In this document: positions 41,858 through 51,484 of the stretch, in pieces
Layout: every line of letters begins with the position of its first letter
Numbering within the stretch: position 1 is the stretch's first letter
Assembly: GCF_009363435.1 (NCBI RefSeq)
Contig: NZ_CP045354.1
Location: 6,228,501-6,292,500, forward strand
Direction of reading: 5' to 3'
Length of the DNA: 64,000 nucleotides
From: Labrenzia sp. THAF82
GTDB lineage: Bacteria; Pseudomonadota; Alphaproteobacteria; Rhizobiales; Stappiaceae
Program-made: the position numbers and the translations under genes
The notes under the pieces: model-generated
What the model was told of the DNA's origin: nothing
The model's database searches: none
Seen by the model: only the letters and a program-made list of their open reading frames with translations

Positions 41858-44800
41858 ATGGAAGTCTCGCAACCGCCAAACGAATCCGATCGGCTCAAGG
41901 CACTTCATGCCTTGCAGATCCTGCATTCTGAAAGATTGCCGGAGTTTGATGCTGTCGTTGAGGCTGTCGCCACGGTATTTGAGTGCCCAATATCGCTGAT
42001 ATCCATTGTTGATAAAGACCAGCAGTGGTTCAAAGCCAAATGCGGTCTCGACGCCGACAGCACATCGCGAGATGTATCCTTTTGCCAGCATGCGATCCTT
42101 TCCGACGACCTGTTCGTCATTCCAGATGCCCGAAAAGACGCTCGCTTTCGCGACAATCCTTTGGTCACAGGTGACCCGTTCATTCGTTTTTACGCCGGCT
42201 GTCCGATATCCATCGATGGTAAGAACAGGTTGGGCACCTTGTGTGTCATCGACCGCGAGCCAAGGTCGCCGAGCGACGCACAGTTGGCGCAACTCAAACG
42301 ATTCGGAAAAATTGTAGAGGGCTTGATCAAGTCGCACAGGGCGGAACTGCAGGTGCAGGATGCCCTCGACAAGGCCGAAGCGGAGAGCCGGCTCGCCACA
42401 CAGGAAAGCGAACTCCTTGAAGAAATTGCGACTGTCTCCGGTGTCGGCGGTTGGGAACTGGATCTCGACACCAACCAATTGATCTGGACAGACAAAACCC
42501 GGGAGCTGCACGAGGTTGACGCCGATTTTGTTCCCAGCGTCGATACCGCGCTTTCTTTCTATGCACCCGATGGACGTGAAATCATAAGTGATGCGGTTGC
42601 CCGTGGCATTGAAGAAGGTATCGGCTGGGATGTCGAACTGCCTTTCATAACCGCAAAGGGCAACGAACTCTGGGTCCGGGCTGCCGGACGACCCATTTTC
42701 GAAAACGGCCGCGTTTGCAGATTGGTTGGAGCATTCCAGGACATCACCGAACGGCTTATGTCCGAAAAAGCTGTCCGTAGCTCCGAAGCCGTGCAGCGTA
42801 CGACGCTGGAAACCCTTCGCGAGGGTATCCTGGTTCTGAGCGCAACCGGACGGATCCAGTCACTCAATCCGGCCGCAGCAAAAATGCTCGGCCTCACCGC
42901 AAAAACTGCAGCGGGCCAAAATGTCCAGGATCTTATTGCAAATATCCGGTTTCAAACAGAAGACGGCAAGGCGGACGATGACGTTCTGACCAGAGCCGCA
43001 AAACTGCCGCACGAAGTCAACAACCACATCGTCAAGATGAACCGTTCAGGTGTGTCTTCATCAGTCTGGCTTCGGATTGATGCAAATGCCACGGCGAGCG
43101 CTGGCGGAGCCGGATTGGATCTCACCGTTGTTTCGCTCGCGGACATTACCGAGACAAAACTCCAGGCTGAAACGCTTCAGGTCGTCTTCGACAACATTCA
43201 CGGCGGACTTGTCTACTACGATGAAAACCGTCGCCTTGCCGCCAACAATGATTATTTTCAGCAGCTGTTGAAGCTGCCGGAAGAGTTTATTGACACAAAA
43301 GCATCGCTCCAGGAAGTGGCCGGTTTCCTGGCTCGCCGCGGAGATTTTGGACCGGGAGACCCCGATCAGCTCATCAAGGAACGCTTTTCTGTTTTCGACA
43401 ATCCCGAGCCACACGTTTACGAGCGCGCCGGGCCAGACGATACGACGCTTGAAATTCGAGGAAACCCCACACCCAGTGGCGGCCTCGTAACAAGTATCTT
43501 CGATATCACGGAGCGCAAGCGGACTGAACAGTCACTCAAGATCTCGGAGGCCGTCAATCGTGCCACCCTGGCTGCTGTGTCCGAAGGCATCTTTTTGTTT
43601 GATTCAAACGGCATCATTCAGGTCTGCAATCCGGCAGCTGCCGCCATGGTAGGGTACCGAGCAGATGAATTGGTCGGAATGGCGGTTCAGGACCTGGACG
43701 TCAACATACAGTGCAGCCTCAATGGTCAGCATTGCGACCCGTTCGTTCTTGCCGTGGATGATCCCGATTTCGTTACGGACCTGATTGCGAGCATCACGCC
43801 TCACGATTGCGAGACCAGCATCTGGTTGCGAGTAAACGCGAGATCAATCGACCCTTCCGAAGAATTCGGCCTGAAGGGCGTTGTCGTTTCGATGGCCGAC
43901 ATTACGGAAACGAAAGCGCAGGCTGATCAGCTTCAAATCATTTTTGACAATGTGCCTGGCGGCTTTGCCTATTTCGACGCAGGCCATCAGCTGGCCTTCT
44001 ACAATGACGAATTGATCGAAACATTGCAGGTTCCTCGCGATCTCCTGGAACAGAAGCTGCACTTGCTCGACTATTACAAGTTCAATGCTCAACGCGGGGA
44101 CTATGGCCCTGGCGACCCGGAAGTTCTTGCACTGGAAAGGTTCAAGGCGTACCCACCTGATCAGCCCCACGCATTTGAACGGTCGACGTCAGACGGTCGC
44201 TATCTCGACATCAGGAGCACGCCGCTGCCAAGTGGCGGCTTCATCTACAATTTCTTCGACATCTCCGAACGGCGGCGCATGGAAGAGAAGATTGCGGAAA
44301 GCGAACGCCAGGCGCATCTGCGCGGTGACGAACTTGAAGCTATTCTTGCCAATATGCGTCAGGGCGTCAGCGTTTTTGACAAGACCGGACGTTTGTCTCT
44401 TTGGAACCAACAGTATCTCGAGATTTTCGGCAAACCGGAAGGTGAAGTTCGCAAGGGTGCAAGCCTCGTCGAGCTGATTGAGGCCGAAAAGGCACGCGGC
44501 GAGTTTGATGGAGATGTCAAAGCTCATGTCATGGATCTGATGATCCAACTGTCCGCCGGTGATGTCGTCCGTTCCAAATTCAAACACCCGAGTGGCAGGG
44601 TGGTCAGTGCCGTTCATGCCCCGATGCCGGGCGGTGGTTGGATTGGCACCCATGAGGACATCACGTCGCAAGAACTGGCTGCTGAAAAAATCGAATACGC
44701 GGCACATCACGATATGCTCACCGGTCTTGCCAACAGAACACTGTTCAACAAGACACTCGATGAAGCTCTCGACCGCGCCATTCTTTCAGAGCACACGGGC

Positions 44801-45214
44801 GATCTGCTCTTGCTGGACCTGGACCGTTTCAAACCAGTCAATGACACGTACGGTCACGATGTCGGAGATGAAATCCTCAAACAGGTCGCTGAACGAATGA
44901 AGGCGTGTGTCCGCTCAACCGACCTTATTGCGCGGCTCGGCGGTGACGAATTCGCCATTATTCTCAATTGTACCGGAGAACATACGGCTGAAATTGCTGC
45001 GCGCATTGTGAGTAACATCGAACAGCCGTTTACGGCACTTGGACACACGGTCTCCATTGGTGTGAGCGTCGGTATTTCGCCAATCTTCGGCGAAACCGAA
45101 GATGTAAGTCCGATCATCAAACAGGCAGACATCGCTCTTTACGAAGTCAAGAAGAACGGCCGAAACGGCTTTCGGTTTTTCGACGGCAATCTAACCGAAG
45201 CAACTGTCAACTAA
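41858..45214 (+). CDS. GAF/multi-PAS diguanylate cyclase
   Basis: An 1118-residue soluble signalling protein. Order: GAF (about 20-165), PAS (about 190-300), then two copies of a PAS pair (about 310-550 and 560-810), a further PAS (about 840-940) and a GGDEF domain (about 950-1110). The active site is GGDEF at 1028-1032 and the RSTD inhibitory site at 1019-1022 sits exactly five residues before it, so it should make cyclic di-GMP and be product-inhibited. No EAL domain and no transmembrane helix are present. The PAS-pair copies share phrases such as RRGDFGPGDP/QRGDYGPGDP. It is transcribed alone, convergent with the atp operon. Confidence 0.93.
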   Translation: MEVSQPPNESDRLKALHALQILHSERLPEFDAVVEAVATVFECPISLISIVDKDQQWFKAKCGLDADSTSRDVSFCQHAILSDDLFVIPDARKDARFRDNPLVTGDPFIRFYAGCPISIDGKNRLGTLCVIDREPRSPSDAQLAQLKRFGKIVEGLIKSHRAELQVQDALDKAEAESRLATQESELLEEIATVSGVGGWELDLDTNQLIWTDKTRELHEVDADFVPSVDTALSFYAPDGREIISDAVARGIEEGIGWDVELPFITAKGNELWVRAAGRPIFENGRVCRLVGAFQDITERLMSEKAVRSSEAVQRTTLETLREGILVLSATGRIQSLNPAAAKMLGLTAKTAAGQNVQDLIANIRFQTEDGKADDDVLTRAAKLPHEVNNHIVKMNRSGVSSSVWLRIDANATASAGGAGLDLTVVSLADITETKLQAETLQVVFDNIHGGLVYYDENRRLAANNDYFQQLLKLPEEFIDTKASLQEVAGFLARRGDFGPGDPDQLIKERFSVFDNPEPHVYERAGPDDTTLEIRGNPTPSGGLVTSIFDITERKRTEQSLKISEAVNRATLAAVSEGIFLFDSNGIIQVCNPAAAAMVGYRADELVGMAVQDLDVNIQCSLNGQHCDPFVLAVDDPDFVTDLIASITPHDCETSIWLRVNARSIDPSEEFGLKGVVVSMADITETKAQADQLQIIFDNVPGGFAYFDAGHQLAFYNDELIETLQVPRDLLEQKLHLLDYYKFNAQRGDYGPGDPEVLALERFKAYPPDQPHAFERSTSDGRYLDIRSTPLPSGGFIYNFFDISERRRMEEKIAESERQAHLRGDELEAILANMRQGVSVFDKTGRLSLWNQQYLEIFGKPEGEVRKGASLVELIEAEKARGEFDGDVKAHVMDLMIQLSAGDVVRSKFKHPSGRVVSAVHAPMPGGGWIGTHEDITSQELAAEKIEYAAHHDMLTGLANRTLFNKTLDEALDRAILSEHTGDLLLLDLDRFKPVNDTYGHDVGDEILKQVAERMKACVRSTDLIARLGGDEFAIILNCTGEHTAEIAARIVSNIEQPFTALGHTVSIGVSVGISPIFGETEDVSPIIKQADIALYEVKKNGRNGFRFFDGNLTEATVN

Positions 45215-45225
45215 GACAGTTTCCA

Positions 45226-45257
45226 TAAAAAAGCGCGGCCCGTTGCCGGACCGCGCT
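45226..45257 (-). terminator. Rho-independent terminator of the atp operon
   Basis: On the minus strand the stem AGCGCGG / CCGCGCT, extended by an inner CCG/CGG, is followed by six T, 30 bases past the atpC stop. On the plus strand it could also stop the GGDEF transcript. Confidence 0.9.
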
Positions 45258-45287
45258 ATCAATCAAATTACCCGTTAGAGGGTGGCC

Positions 45288-45695
45288 TCAAGCCTTGTTC
45301 AAGGCTTCAACCACATCCTTCAACTGTGCCAGGGTGTTTTCAGCACGCTGTTTGGTTGCATCATCCTTGGCGTCAGCAACGTCTTCTTCAGCGTTTTTGA
45401 TCGCCTGATCAAGCTGCTCCCGGCTGATTTCGCCCACAGGCACAGCCTGTTCAGCCAAAACTGTCAGGCCACCGGCTGCAACATCGGCAAAACCGCCACG
45501 CACGAAATACTCGTCCCAGCTGTCGCCGTCCCGGCGCACTTTCAAAATGCCGGGCGTGATCGTCGACATGAACAGGGCGTGGTCTTTCAGAACGCCAAAC
45601 TCGCCCTCTGTGCCTGGAACAACAACTTCAGACACCTGTTCGGAGAGGAGCTGGCGCTCCGGCGAGACCAACTCAAACTGGAAAAGTTCGGCCAT
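45288..45695 (-). CDS. atpC: ATP synthase F1 subunit epsilon
   Basis: A 135-residue subunit of the central stalk. The N-terminal beta sandwich (FQFELVSPERQLLSEQVSEVVVPGTEGEFGVLKDHALFMSTI) is well conserved, and the C-terminal helices after residue 85 are the part that can inhibit ATPase activity. Last gene of the atpHAGDC run, 91 bases after atpD, with a terminator right behind. Confidence 0.97.
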   Translation of the reverse strand: MAELFQFELVSPERQLLSEQVSEVVVPGTEGEFGVLKDHALFMSTITPGILKVRRDGDSWDEYFVRGGFADVAAGGLTVLAEQAVPVGEISREQLDQAIKNAEEDVADAKDDATKQRAENTLAQLKDVVEALNKA

Positions 45696-45786
45696 TTGGC
45701 GTCTTCCTTGTCAGTCAAATTTCAGATGGGCAAGCCATCAGACTAAGAACCGGACACCGTGTACGGTGTCCGGAGATATTGGAGCC

Positions 45787-47211
45787 TTAAGCGGCTTCGG
45801 CAGCCAGACGCTGAGCTTTCTCGATCGCTTCGTCAATGGAACCGACCATGTAGAAAGCTGCTTCCGGCAGGTGGTCATACTCACCTTCAACCAGGCCTTT
45901 GAAGCCTTTGATCGTGTCTTCCAGAGCAACAAGCTTGCCTGGAGAACCGGTGAAGACTTCGGCCACGAAGAACGGCTGCGACAGGAAGCGCTCGATCTTA
46001 CGTGCGCGAGCCACTGTAAGCTTATCTTCTTCAGACAGCTCGTCCATGCCGAGGATGGCGATGATGTCCTGAAGTGCCTTGTAGCGCTGTAGAGTGACCT
46101 GAACCGAATATGCGGTGTTGTAGTGCTCTTCACCGATGATACGGGCATCCAGCATACGGGACGAGGAATCCAGCGGATCCACAGCCGGGTAGATACCTTT
46201 TTCAGCGATGGCACGGTTAAGAACCGTGGTCGCATCCAAGTGGGCGAAGGTCGAAGCCGGTGCCGGGTCAGTCAAGTCATCGGCCGGGACGTAAACGGCC
46301 TGCACGGACGTGATCGAGCCTTTGGTCGTGGTGGTGATGCGTTCCTGCATCGAGCCCATGTCCGTGGCCAAGGTCGGCTGATAGCCCACAGCGGACGGGA
46401 TACGACCCAAGAGCGCGGACACTTCGGAACCAGCCTGCGTGAAGCGGAAGATGTTGTCGACGAAGAACAGAACGTCCTGACCTTCATCGCGGAAGTGTTC
46501 AGCAACCGTCAGACCGGTCAAAGCAACACGAGCGCGGGCTCCGGGAGGTTCGTTCATCTGACCGTAAACAAGTGCCGCTTTGGAGCCTTCTCCGCCGCCT
46601 TCCTTGTTCACGTTGGATTCAATCATTTCCCAATAAAGGTCGTTGCCTTCACGGGTACGCTCACCAACACCGGCGAAGACAGAGTAACCACCGTGCGCCT
46701 TAGCGATGTTGTTGATCAATTCCATGATCAGAACGGTTTTACCAACGCCGGCACCACCGAACAGGCCGATCTTACCACCCTTCGCGTAAGGCGCCAGCAG
46801 GTCAACGACCTTGATGCCCGTAACCAGGATTTCAGCTTCAGTGGATTGCTCGATGAATTCCGGAGCTTCCTGGTGAATACCGCGCTTGGTTTCGTGCTTG
46901 ATTTCACCAGCGTCATCGACGGGCTCACCAATCACGTTCATGATGCGGCCCAGCGTGCCATCACCAACCGGAACCATGATAGCGGCGTCCGTGTCGATCA
47001 CTTCCTGACCGCGAACCAGGCCCTCGGTGGAGTCCATCGCGATGGTGCGAACCGTGTTCTCACCAAGATGCTGCGCAACTTCAAGCACCAGGCGTGTGCC
47101 CTGGTTGTCAACTTCAAGAGCGTTCAGGATCAACGGCAGATGGTCATCGAACTTGACGTCGACAACGGCGCCGATGACCTGGGTGACCCGTCCGACTTTT
47201 TTGTCAGCCAT
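45787..47211 (-). CDS. atpD: ATP synthase F1 subunit beta
   Basis: The catalytic subunit, 474 residues. It has the P-loop GGAGVGKT, GERTREGNDLYWEM with the catalytic Glu region, the ALLGRIPSAVGYQPTL stretch and the DELSEEDK motif. I start at ATG 47211 (MADKKVGRVTQVIGAV); the frame runs to 47268 into the spacer, without support. Spacing from atpG is 25 bases. Confidence 0.98.
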   Translation of the reverse strand: MADKKVGRVTQVIGAVVDVKFDDHLPLILNALEVDNQGTRLVLEVAQHLGENTVRTIAMDSTEGLVRGQEVIDTDAAIMVPVGDGTLGRIMNVIGEPVDDAGEIKHETKRGIHQEAPEFIEQSTEAEILVTGIKVVDLLAPYAKGGKIGLFGGAGVGKTVLIMELINNIAKAHGGYSVFAGVGERTREGNDLYWEMIESNVNKEGGGEGSKAALVYGQMNEPPGARARVALTGLTVAEHFRDEGQDVLFFVDNIFRFTQAGSEVSALLGRIPSAVGYQPTLATDMGSMQERITTTTKGSITSVQAVYVPADDLTDPAPASTFAHLDATTVLNRAIAEKGIYPAVDPLDSSSRMLDARIIGEEHYNTAYSVQVTLQRYKALQDIIAILGMDELSEEDKLTVARARKIERFLSQPFFVAEVFTGSPGKLVALEDTIKGFKGLVEGEYDHLPEAAFYMVGSIDEAIEKAQRLAAEAA

Positions 47212-47236
47212 ATCCCTAATCCTCGTATCGATCCCG

Positions 47237-48121
47237 TTAGAGCGCTTCAGCGCCCGAGATAATTTCAATCAATTCCGTCGTAATCTGAGCCTGGCGCTGG
47301 CGGTTGTAGCTGATCGTCAGCTTGTCGATCATTTCACCAGCGTTTCGGGTCGCATTGTCCATTGCGGACATACGAGCACCCTGCTCAGACGCAGCGTTTT
47401 CCAGAAGAGCCCTGAAAACCTGCACGGAGATGTTACGCGGCAGAAGATCCGCAAGGATCTCGCCTTCGTCAGGCTCGTATTCGTAAACCGGCTGCGCGCC
47501 GTTATTGCCCGTATCTTCTTCGGCCTCAAAGCTTGCCGGGATCAACTGCTGGGCAGTCGGCTCCTGGGCAATCACCGATTTGAACGTGGCATAGAAAAGC
47601 GTGCAGACATCGAATTCGCCATTTTCGAACATGCCGAGAATTTCGCGACCGATTTCGTCAGCATCTGTGAAACCAACATGTTTCACACTGCGCAGATCCA
47701 CGGTTTTGATAACGTACTGCCCAAGCTCGCGCTTCAACGCGTCATAACCCTTTTTGCCAACGCAAAGGATTTTGACCGTCTTGCCGTCGGCGATCAGGCT
47801 GCGTGCCTTTTCACGTGCGAGCTTGGCGATATTGGTGTTGAAGCCCCCGCACAGCCCACGTTCAGCCGTAGCGACGACCAGGAGATGCACCTGATCGCTG
47901 CCCGTACCGGACATCAGCTTCGGAGCGTCGTCGCGGCCCTCAAAAGCCACCGCGAGGTTGGCCAGCACGGCGTCCATGCGTTCCGCATAGGGGCGTGCAG
48001 CCTCCGCAGCTTCCTGAGCACGACGCAGCTTCGCCGCGGCCACCATCTGCATGGCCTTGGTGATTTTCTGCGTCGCCTTCACGGAAGCGATGCGGTTTCG
48101 TAAGTCCTTCAGGCTCGGCAT
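47237..48121 (-). CDS. atpG: ATP synthase F1 subunit gamma
   Basis: The rotating stalk subunit, 294 residues. The N-terminal helix MPSLKDLRNRIASVKATQKITKAMQMVAAAKLRRAQ and the C-terminal SYNRQRQAQITTELIEIISGAEAL make the coiled coil inside the alpha/beta ring; GLCGGFNTN marks the Rossmann-like middle. It lies between atpA and atpD as expected. Confidence 0.98.
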   Translation of the reverse strand: MPSLKDLRNRIASVKATQKITKAMQMVAAAKLRRAQEAAEAARPYAERMDAVLANLAVAFEGRDDAPKLMSGTGSDQVHLLVVATAERGLCGGFNTNIAKLAREKARSLIADGKTVKILCVGKKGYDALKRELGQYVIKTVDLRSVKHVGFTDADEIGREILGMFENGEFDVCTLFYATFKSVIAQEPTAQQLIPASFEAEEDTGNNGAQPVYEYEPDEGEILADLLPRNISVQVFRALLENAASEQGARMSAMDNATRNAGEMIDKLTISYNRQRQAQITTELIEIISGAEAL

Positions 48122-48154
48122 GGCCGCCCCTGCTCCTTATCCCGGCGTGTGGTC

Positions 48155-49683
<1,529 letters not shown>

Positions 49684-49684
<1 letters not shown>

Positions 49685-50244
49685 CAGCCGACCTCTTTCA
49701 TCGCGAACTTGAGTGAATTGAGCTTGGTACGCAGCGAGGTATCAATCATGCGTGAGCCGACCTTGACCACAAGGCCACCGATCAGAGCAGGATCAACATT
49801 CGCTACGACGTTTACGGATTTGCCCGTGGAGGAAGACAAAGCTTCCTTCAGGGCGGCGACATGTTCGTCGGACAATGGGGCTGCGGAGGTTACCTCAGCC
49901 GTTTCCTCGCCTCGCTTGTCTGCGAGCAGTGCGCGGAATGCCTTGATCATGCCGGGAAGAACGAAGAGGCGCCGGTTACGGGCGGCCAGCTTCACAAAAT
50001 TTGCAGCGAGGCCGGAAATGCCTGCTTTTTCGAGAAGTGCAGTGAGCGCTGCAAGCTGCTCCTCAGCACTGAATGCCGGGCTCTTCACGAGACGGTCGAG
50101 ATCTTCACTTTCGGCAAGCATGCCTTCGAAAGCAGTAAGATCCCGTTCCACGTCAGACGTTACGCCTTCGCCCTCTGCAAGGTCGAGAAGGGCGGATGCA
50201 TAACGCTGTGCCACGCCGGATACGAGAGATACGTTGTCAGTCAC
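49684..50244 (-). CDS. atpH: ATP synthase F1 subunit delta
   Basis: Connects the peripheral stalk to the alpha/beta ring. I choose the GTG at 50244 (MTDNVSLVSGVAQRYASALLDLAE), which gives 186 residues, the family norm; GGA lies seven bases upstream. The frame is open to an ATG at 50379, but the added 45 residues do not resemble delta subunits. Ends with the conserved IGGLVVKVGSRMIDTSLRTKLNSL. First gene of atpHAGDC; the F0 genes are elsewhere, as is usual in alphaproteobacteria. Confidence 0.96.
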
Positions 50245-50582
50245 CAGGTCCGTGCTCTCTGACTTTTTCCAGACCCGCAAAACGGCCAGCGTTCGCAAGG
50301 TATTGAAAAAATGAATGATTTCGAGGTCAGAAGGTATGACGGTTAAACCGTTCCCCCAAAGCCGCGCCTCAATTAGCACAGGGTTTCCCAGTGTGCAACT
50401 TCGCCAAAAGACTGTTTTTGACGATTCATAGGGGTTTTTTGATAGGCAGGCCTAAAAAGCCATGAAGATCAATGTCTCCGCCCCCGTCTAAACCTTTAGA
50501 CGGTTTTGCGGCAGCAGCGATTTTTTATGCGCCGCGCGACTTGCTGCCTCGCGGCATCTCCGTGGATCTGATCGCAACAGGC
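50245..50582. other. Promoter region of the atp operon
   Basis: About 340 bases without a credible gene. A hairpin at 50484-50503 with arms CCGTCTAAA / TTTAGACGG lies behind the DUF1428 gene and may end its transcript, though a T run follows only on the plus strand. The promoter of atpH must lie between 50260 and 50480; no box is clear. Confidence 0.5.
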
Positions 50583-50942
50583 TCAGTAGCTGACAAGAGG
50601 CTCGAACCCGCCGAAGATCATGCGCTTCATACCCATGATCTCATTTGCATTCGGCATGACCTCCTCCCAACGAGGGTCCGATTCCATCGTGGCCATACAG
50701 GCGTCGGCCGTTTTTTGGTCTGGCCAGACAATCCAGGAAAACACCACGGTCTCGTCGTCCTCCTTTTTGACAGCCATTGGAAAAGAGGTGACTTTTCCGT
50801 CCGGCACCGCCGTACCCCATGCCTCGCAGCAACTCAGCGCCCCGTATTCCTTGAAGAGAACCCACGATTTTTCCGCGATTTCCTTGTAATCTGCTTTTCG
50901 TGCCGTCTTCACCGGCAACAAAAACCCCTGAACATAGGTCAT
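50583..50942 (-). CDS. DUF1428 family protein
   Basis: A 119-residue protein of the dimeric alpha-beta barrel type: MTYVQGFLLPVKTARKADYKEIAEKSW, then VFSWIVWPDQKTADAC and FGGFEPLVSY at the end, matching DUF1428 (YbaA-like). Function of the family is unknown. AGGAGGG precedes the ATG. It is divergent from a MarR-type regulator across a 74-base spacer with a long palindrome, so it is the likely target of that regulator. Confidence 0.9.
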   Translation of the reverse strand: MTYVQGFLLPVKTARKADYKEIAEKSWVLFKEYGALSCCEAWGTAVPDGKVTSFPMAVKKEDDETVVFSWIVWPDQKTADACMATMESDPRWEEVMPNANEIMGMKRMIFGGFEPLVSY

Positions 50943-50974
50943 TCACTTGCCCTCCTGGCTGGAAACGGATGCAA

Positions 50975-51020
50975 GCATCGCATATGATTATGTTGATATC
51001 AACGTAATCATATGCGATGC
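50975..51020. promoter_or_regulatory. 46-bp palindrome between the DUF1428 and marR genes
   Basis: Left arm GCATCGCATATGATTA and right arm TAATCATATGCGATGC enclose a core GTTGATATCAAC; 22 of 23 base pairs are symmetric, the single break being 50991/51004. The right arm covers the ATG of the regulator gene (51017-51019). Length fits one or two MarR dimers; binding would block both divergent promoters and start-site access. A strong DNA or RNA hairpin is also possible. Confidence 0.75.
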
Positions 51021-51463
51021 ACCCGGATCTGCCACTCTCGACAACACATGAAGTCCGCGACCGCTGTCTGTGCCTTCATCTGCAGCGCGCGGCGCGTCAC
51101 GTGGGCCGCCGGTTTGATGAAGCATTGCGACCGTTCCAGCTTACAAACGGGCAATTCTCCTTGCTCATGGCGCTGAACCGGCCCGACGCACCAAAACTGG
51201 GGGAAGTTGCCACGTTGCTGGTCATGGATCGCACCACGCTGACCGCAAATCTCAAGCCTTTGGTGCGCCGTGACCTATTGACGATAGAACCGGACCCTGC
51301 GGACCGGAGAAGTCGCAGACTGTTGCTTGGCGATGCCGGCAGAATGTTATTGATCGACGCCTTGCCTGTCTGGCGTACCGTTCATGAGGCAATCGACGCC
51401 GAACTGGCACAGGTCGAGAGTGCCCCGATCCTGAAGCAACTGCTCGCACTCAGTTTCGATTGA
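51017..51463 (+). CDS. MarR family transcriptional regulator
   Basis: A 148-residue winged-helix protein: LTNGQFSLLMALNRPDAPKLGEVATLLVMDRTTLTANLKPLVRRDLLTIEPDPADRRSRRLLL is the full HTH plus wing with the DxRxxR signature. Such regulators usually sense phenolic compounds or oxidants and repress neighbours. The ATG at 51017 lies inside the 46-bp palindrome and has no ribosome site, so translation is leaderless or weak. Its stop faces the priA stop across 21 bases. Confidence 0.92.
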   Translation: MHPDLPLSTTHEVRDRCLCLHLQRAARHVGRRFDEALRPFQLTNGQFSLLMALNRPDAPKLGEVATLLVMDRTTLTANLKPLVRRDLLTIEPDPADRRSRRLLLGDAGRMLLIDALPVWRTVHEAIDAELAQVESAPILKQLLALSFD

Positions 51464-51484
51464 GCTGATCGTTGTGTCTGCCCA

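Noticed and set aside
46123..47262. 379-codon open frame on the plus strand opposite atpD
   Set aside because: Antisense shadow of a highly conserved gene.
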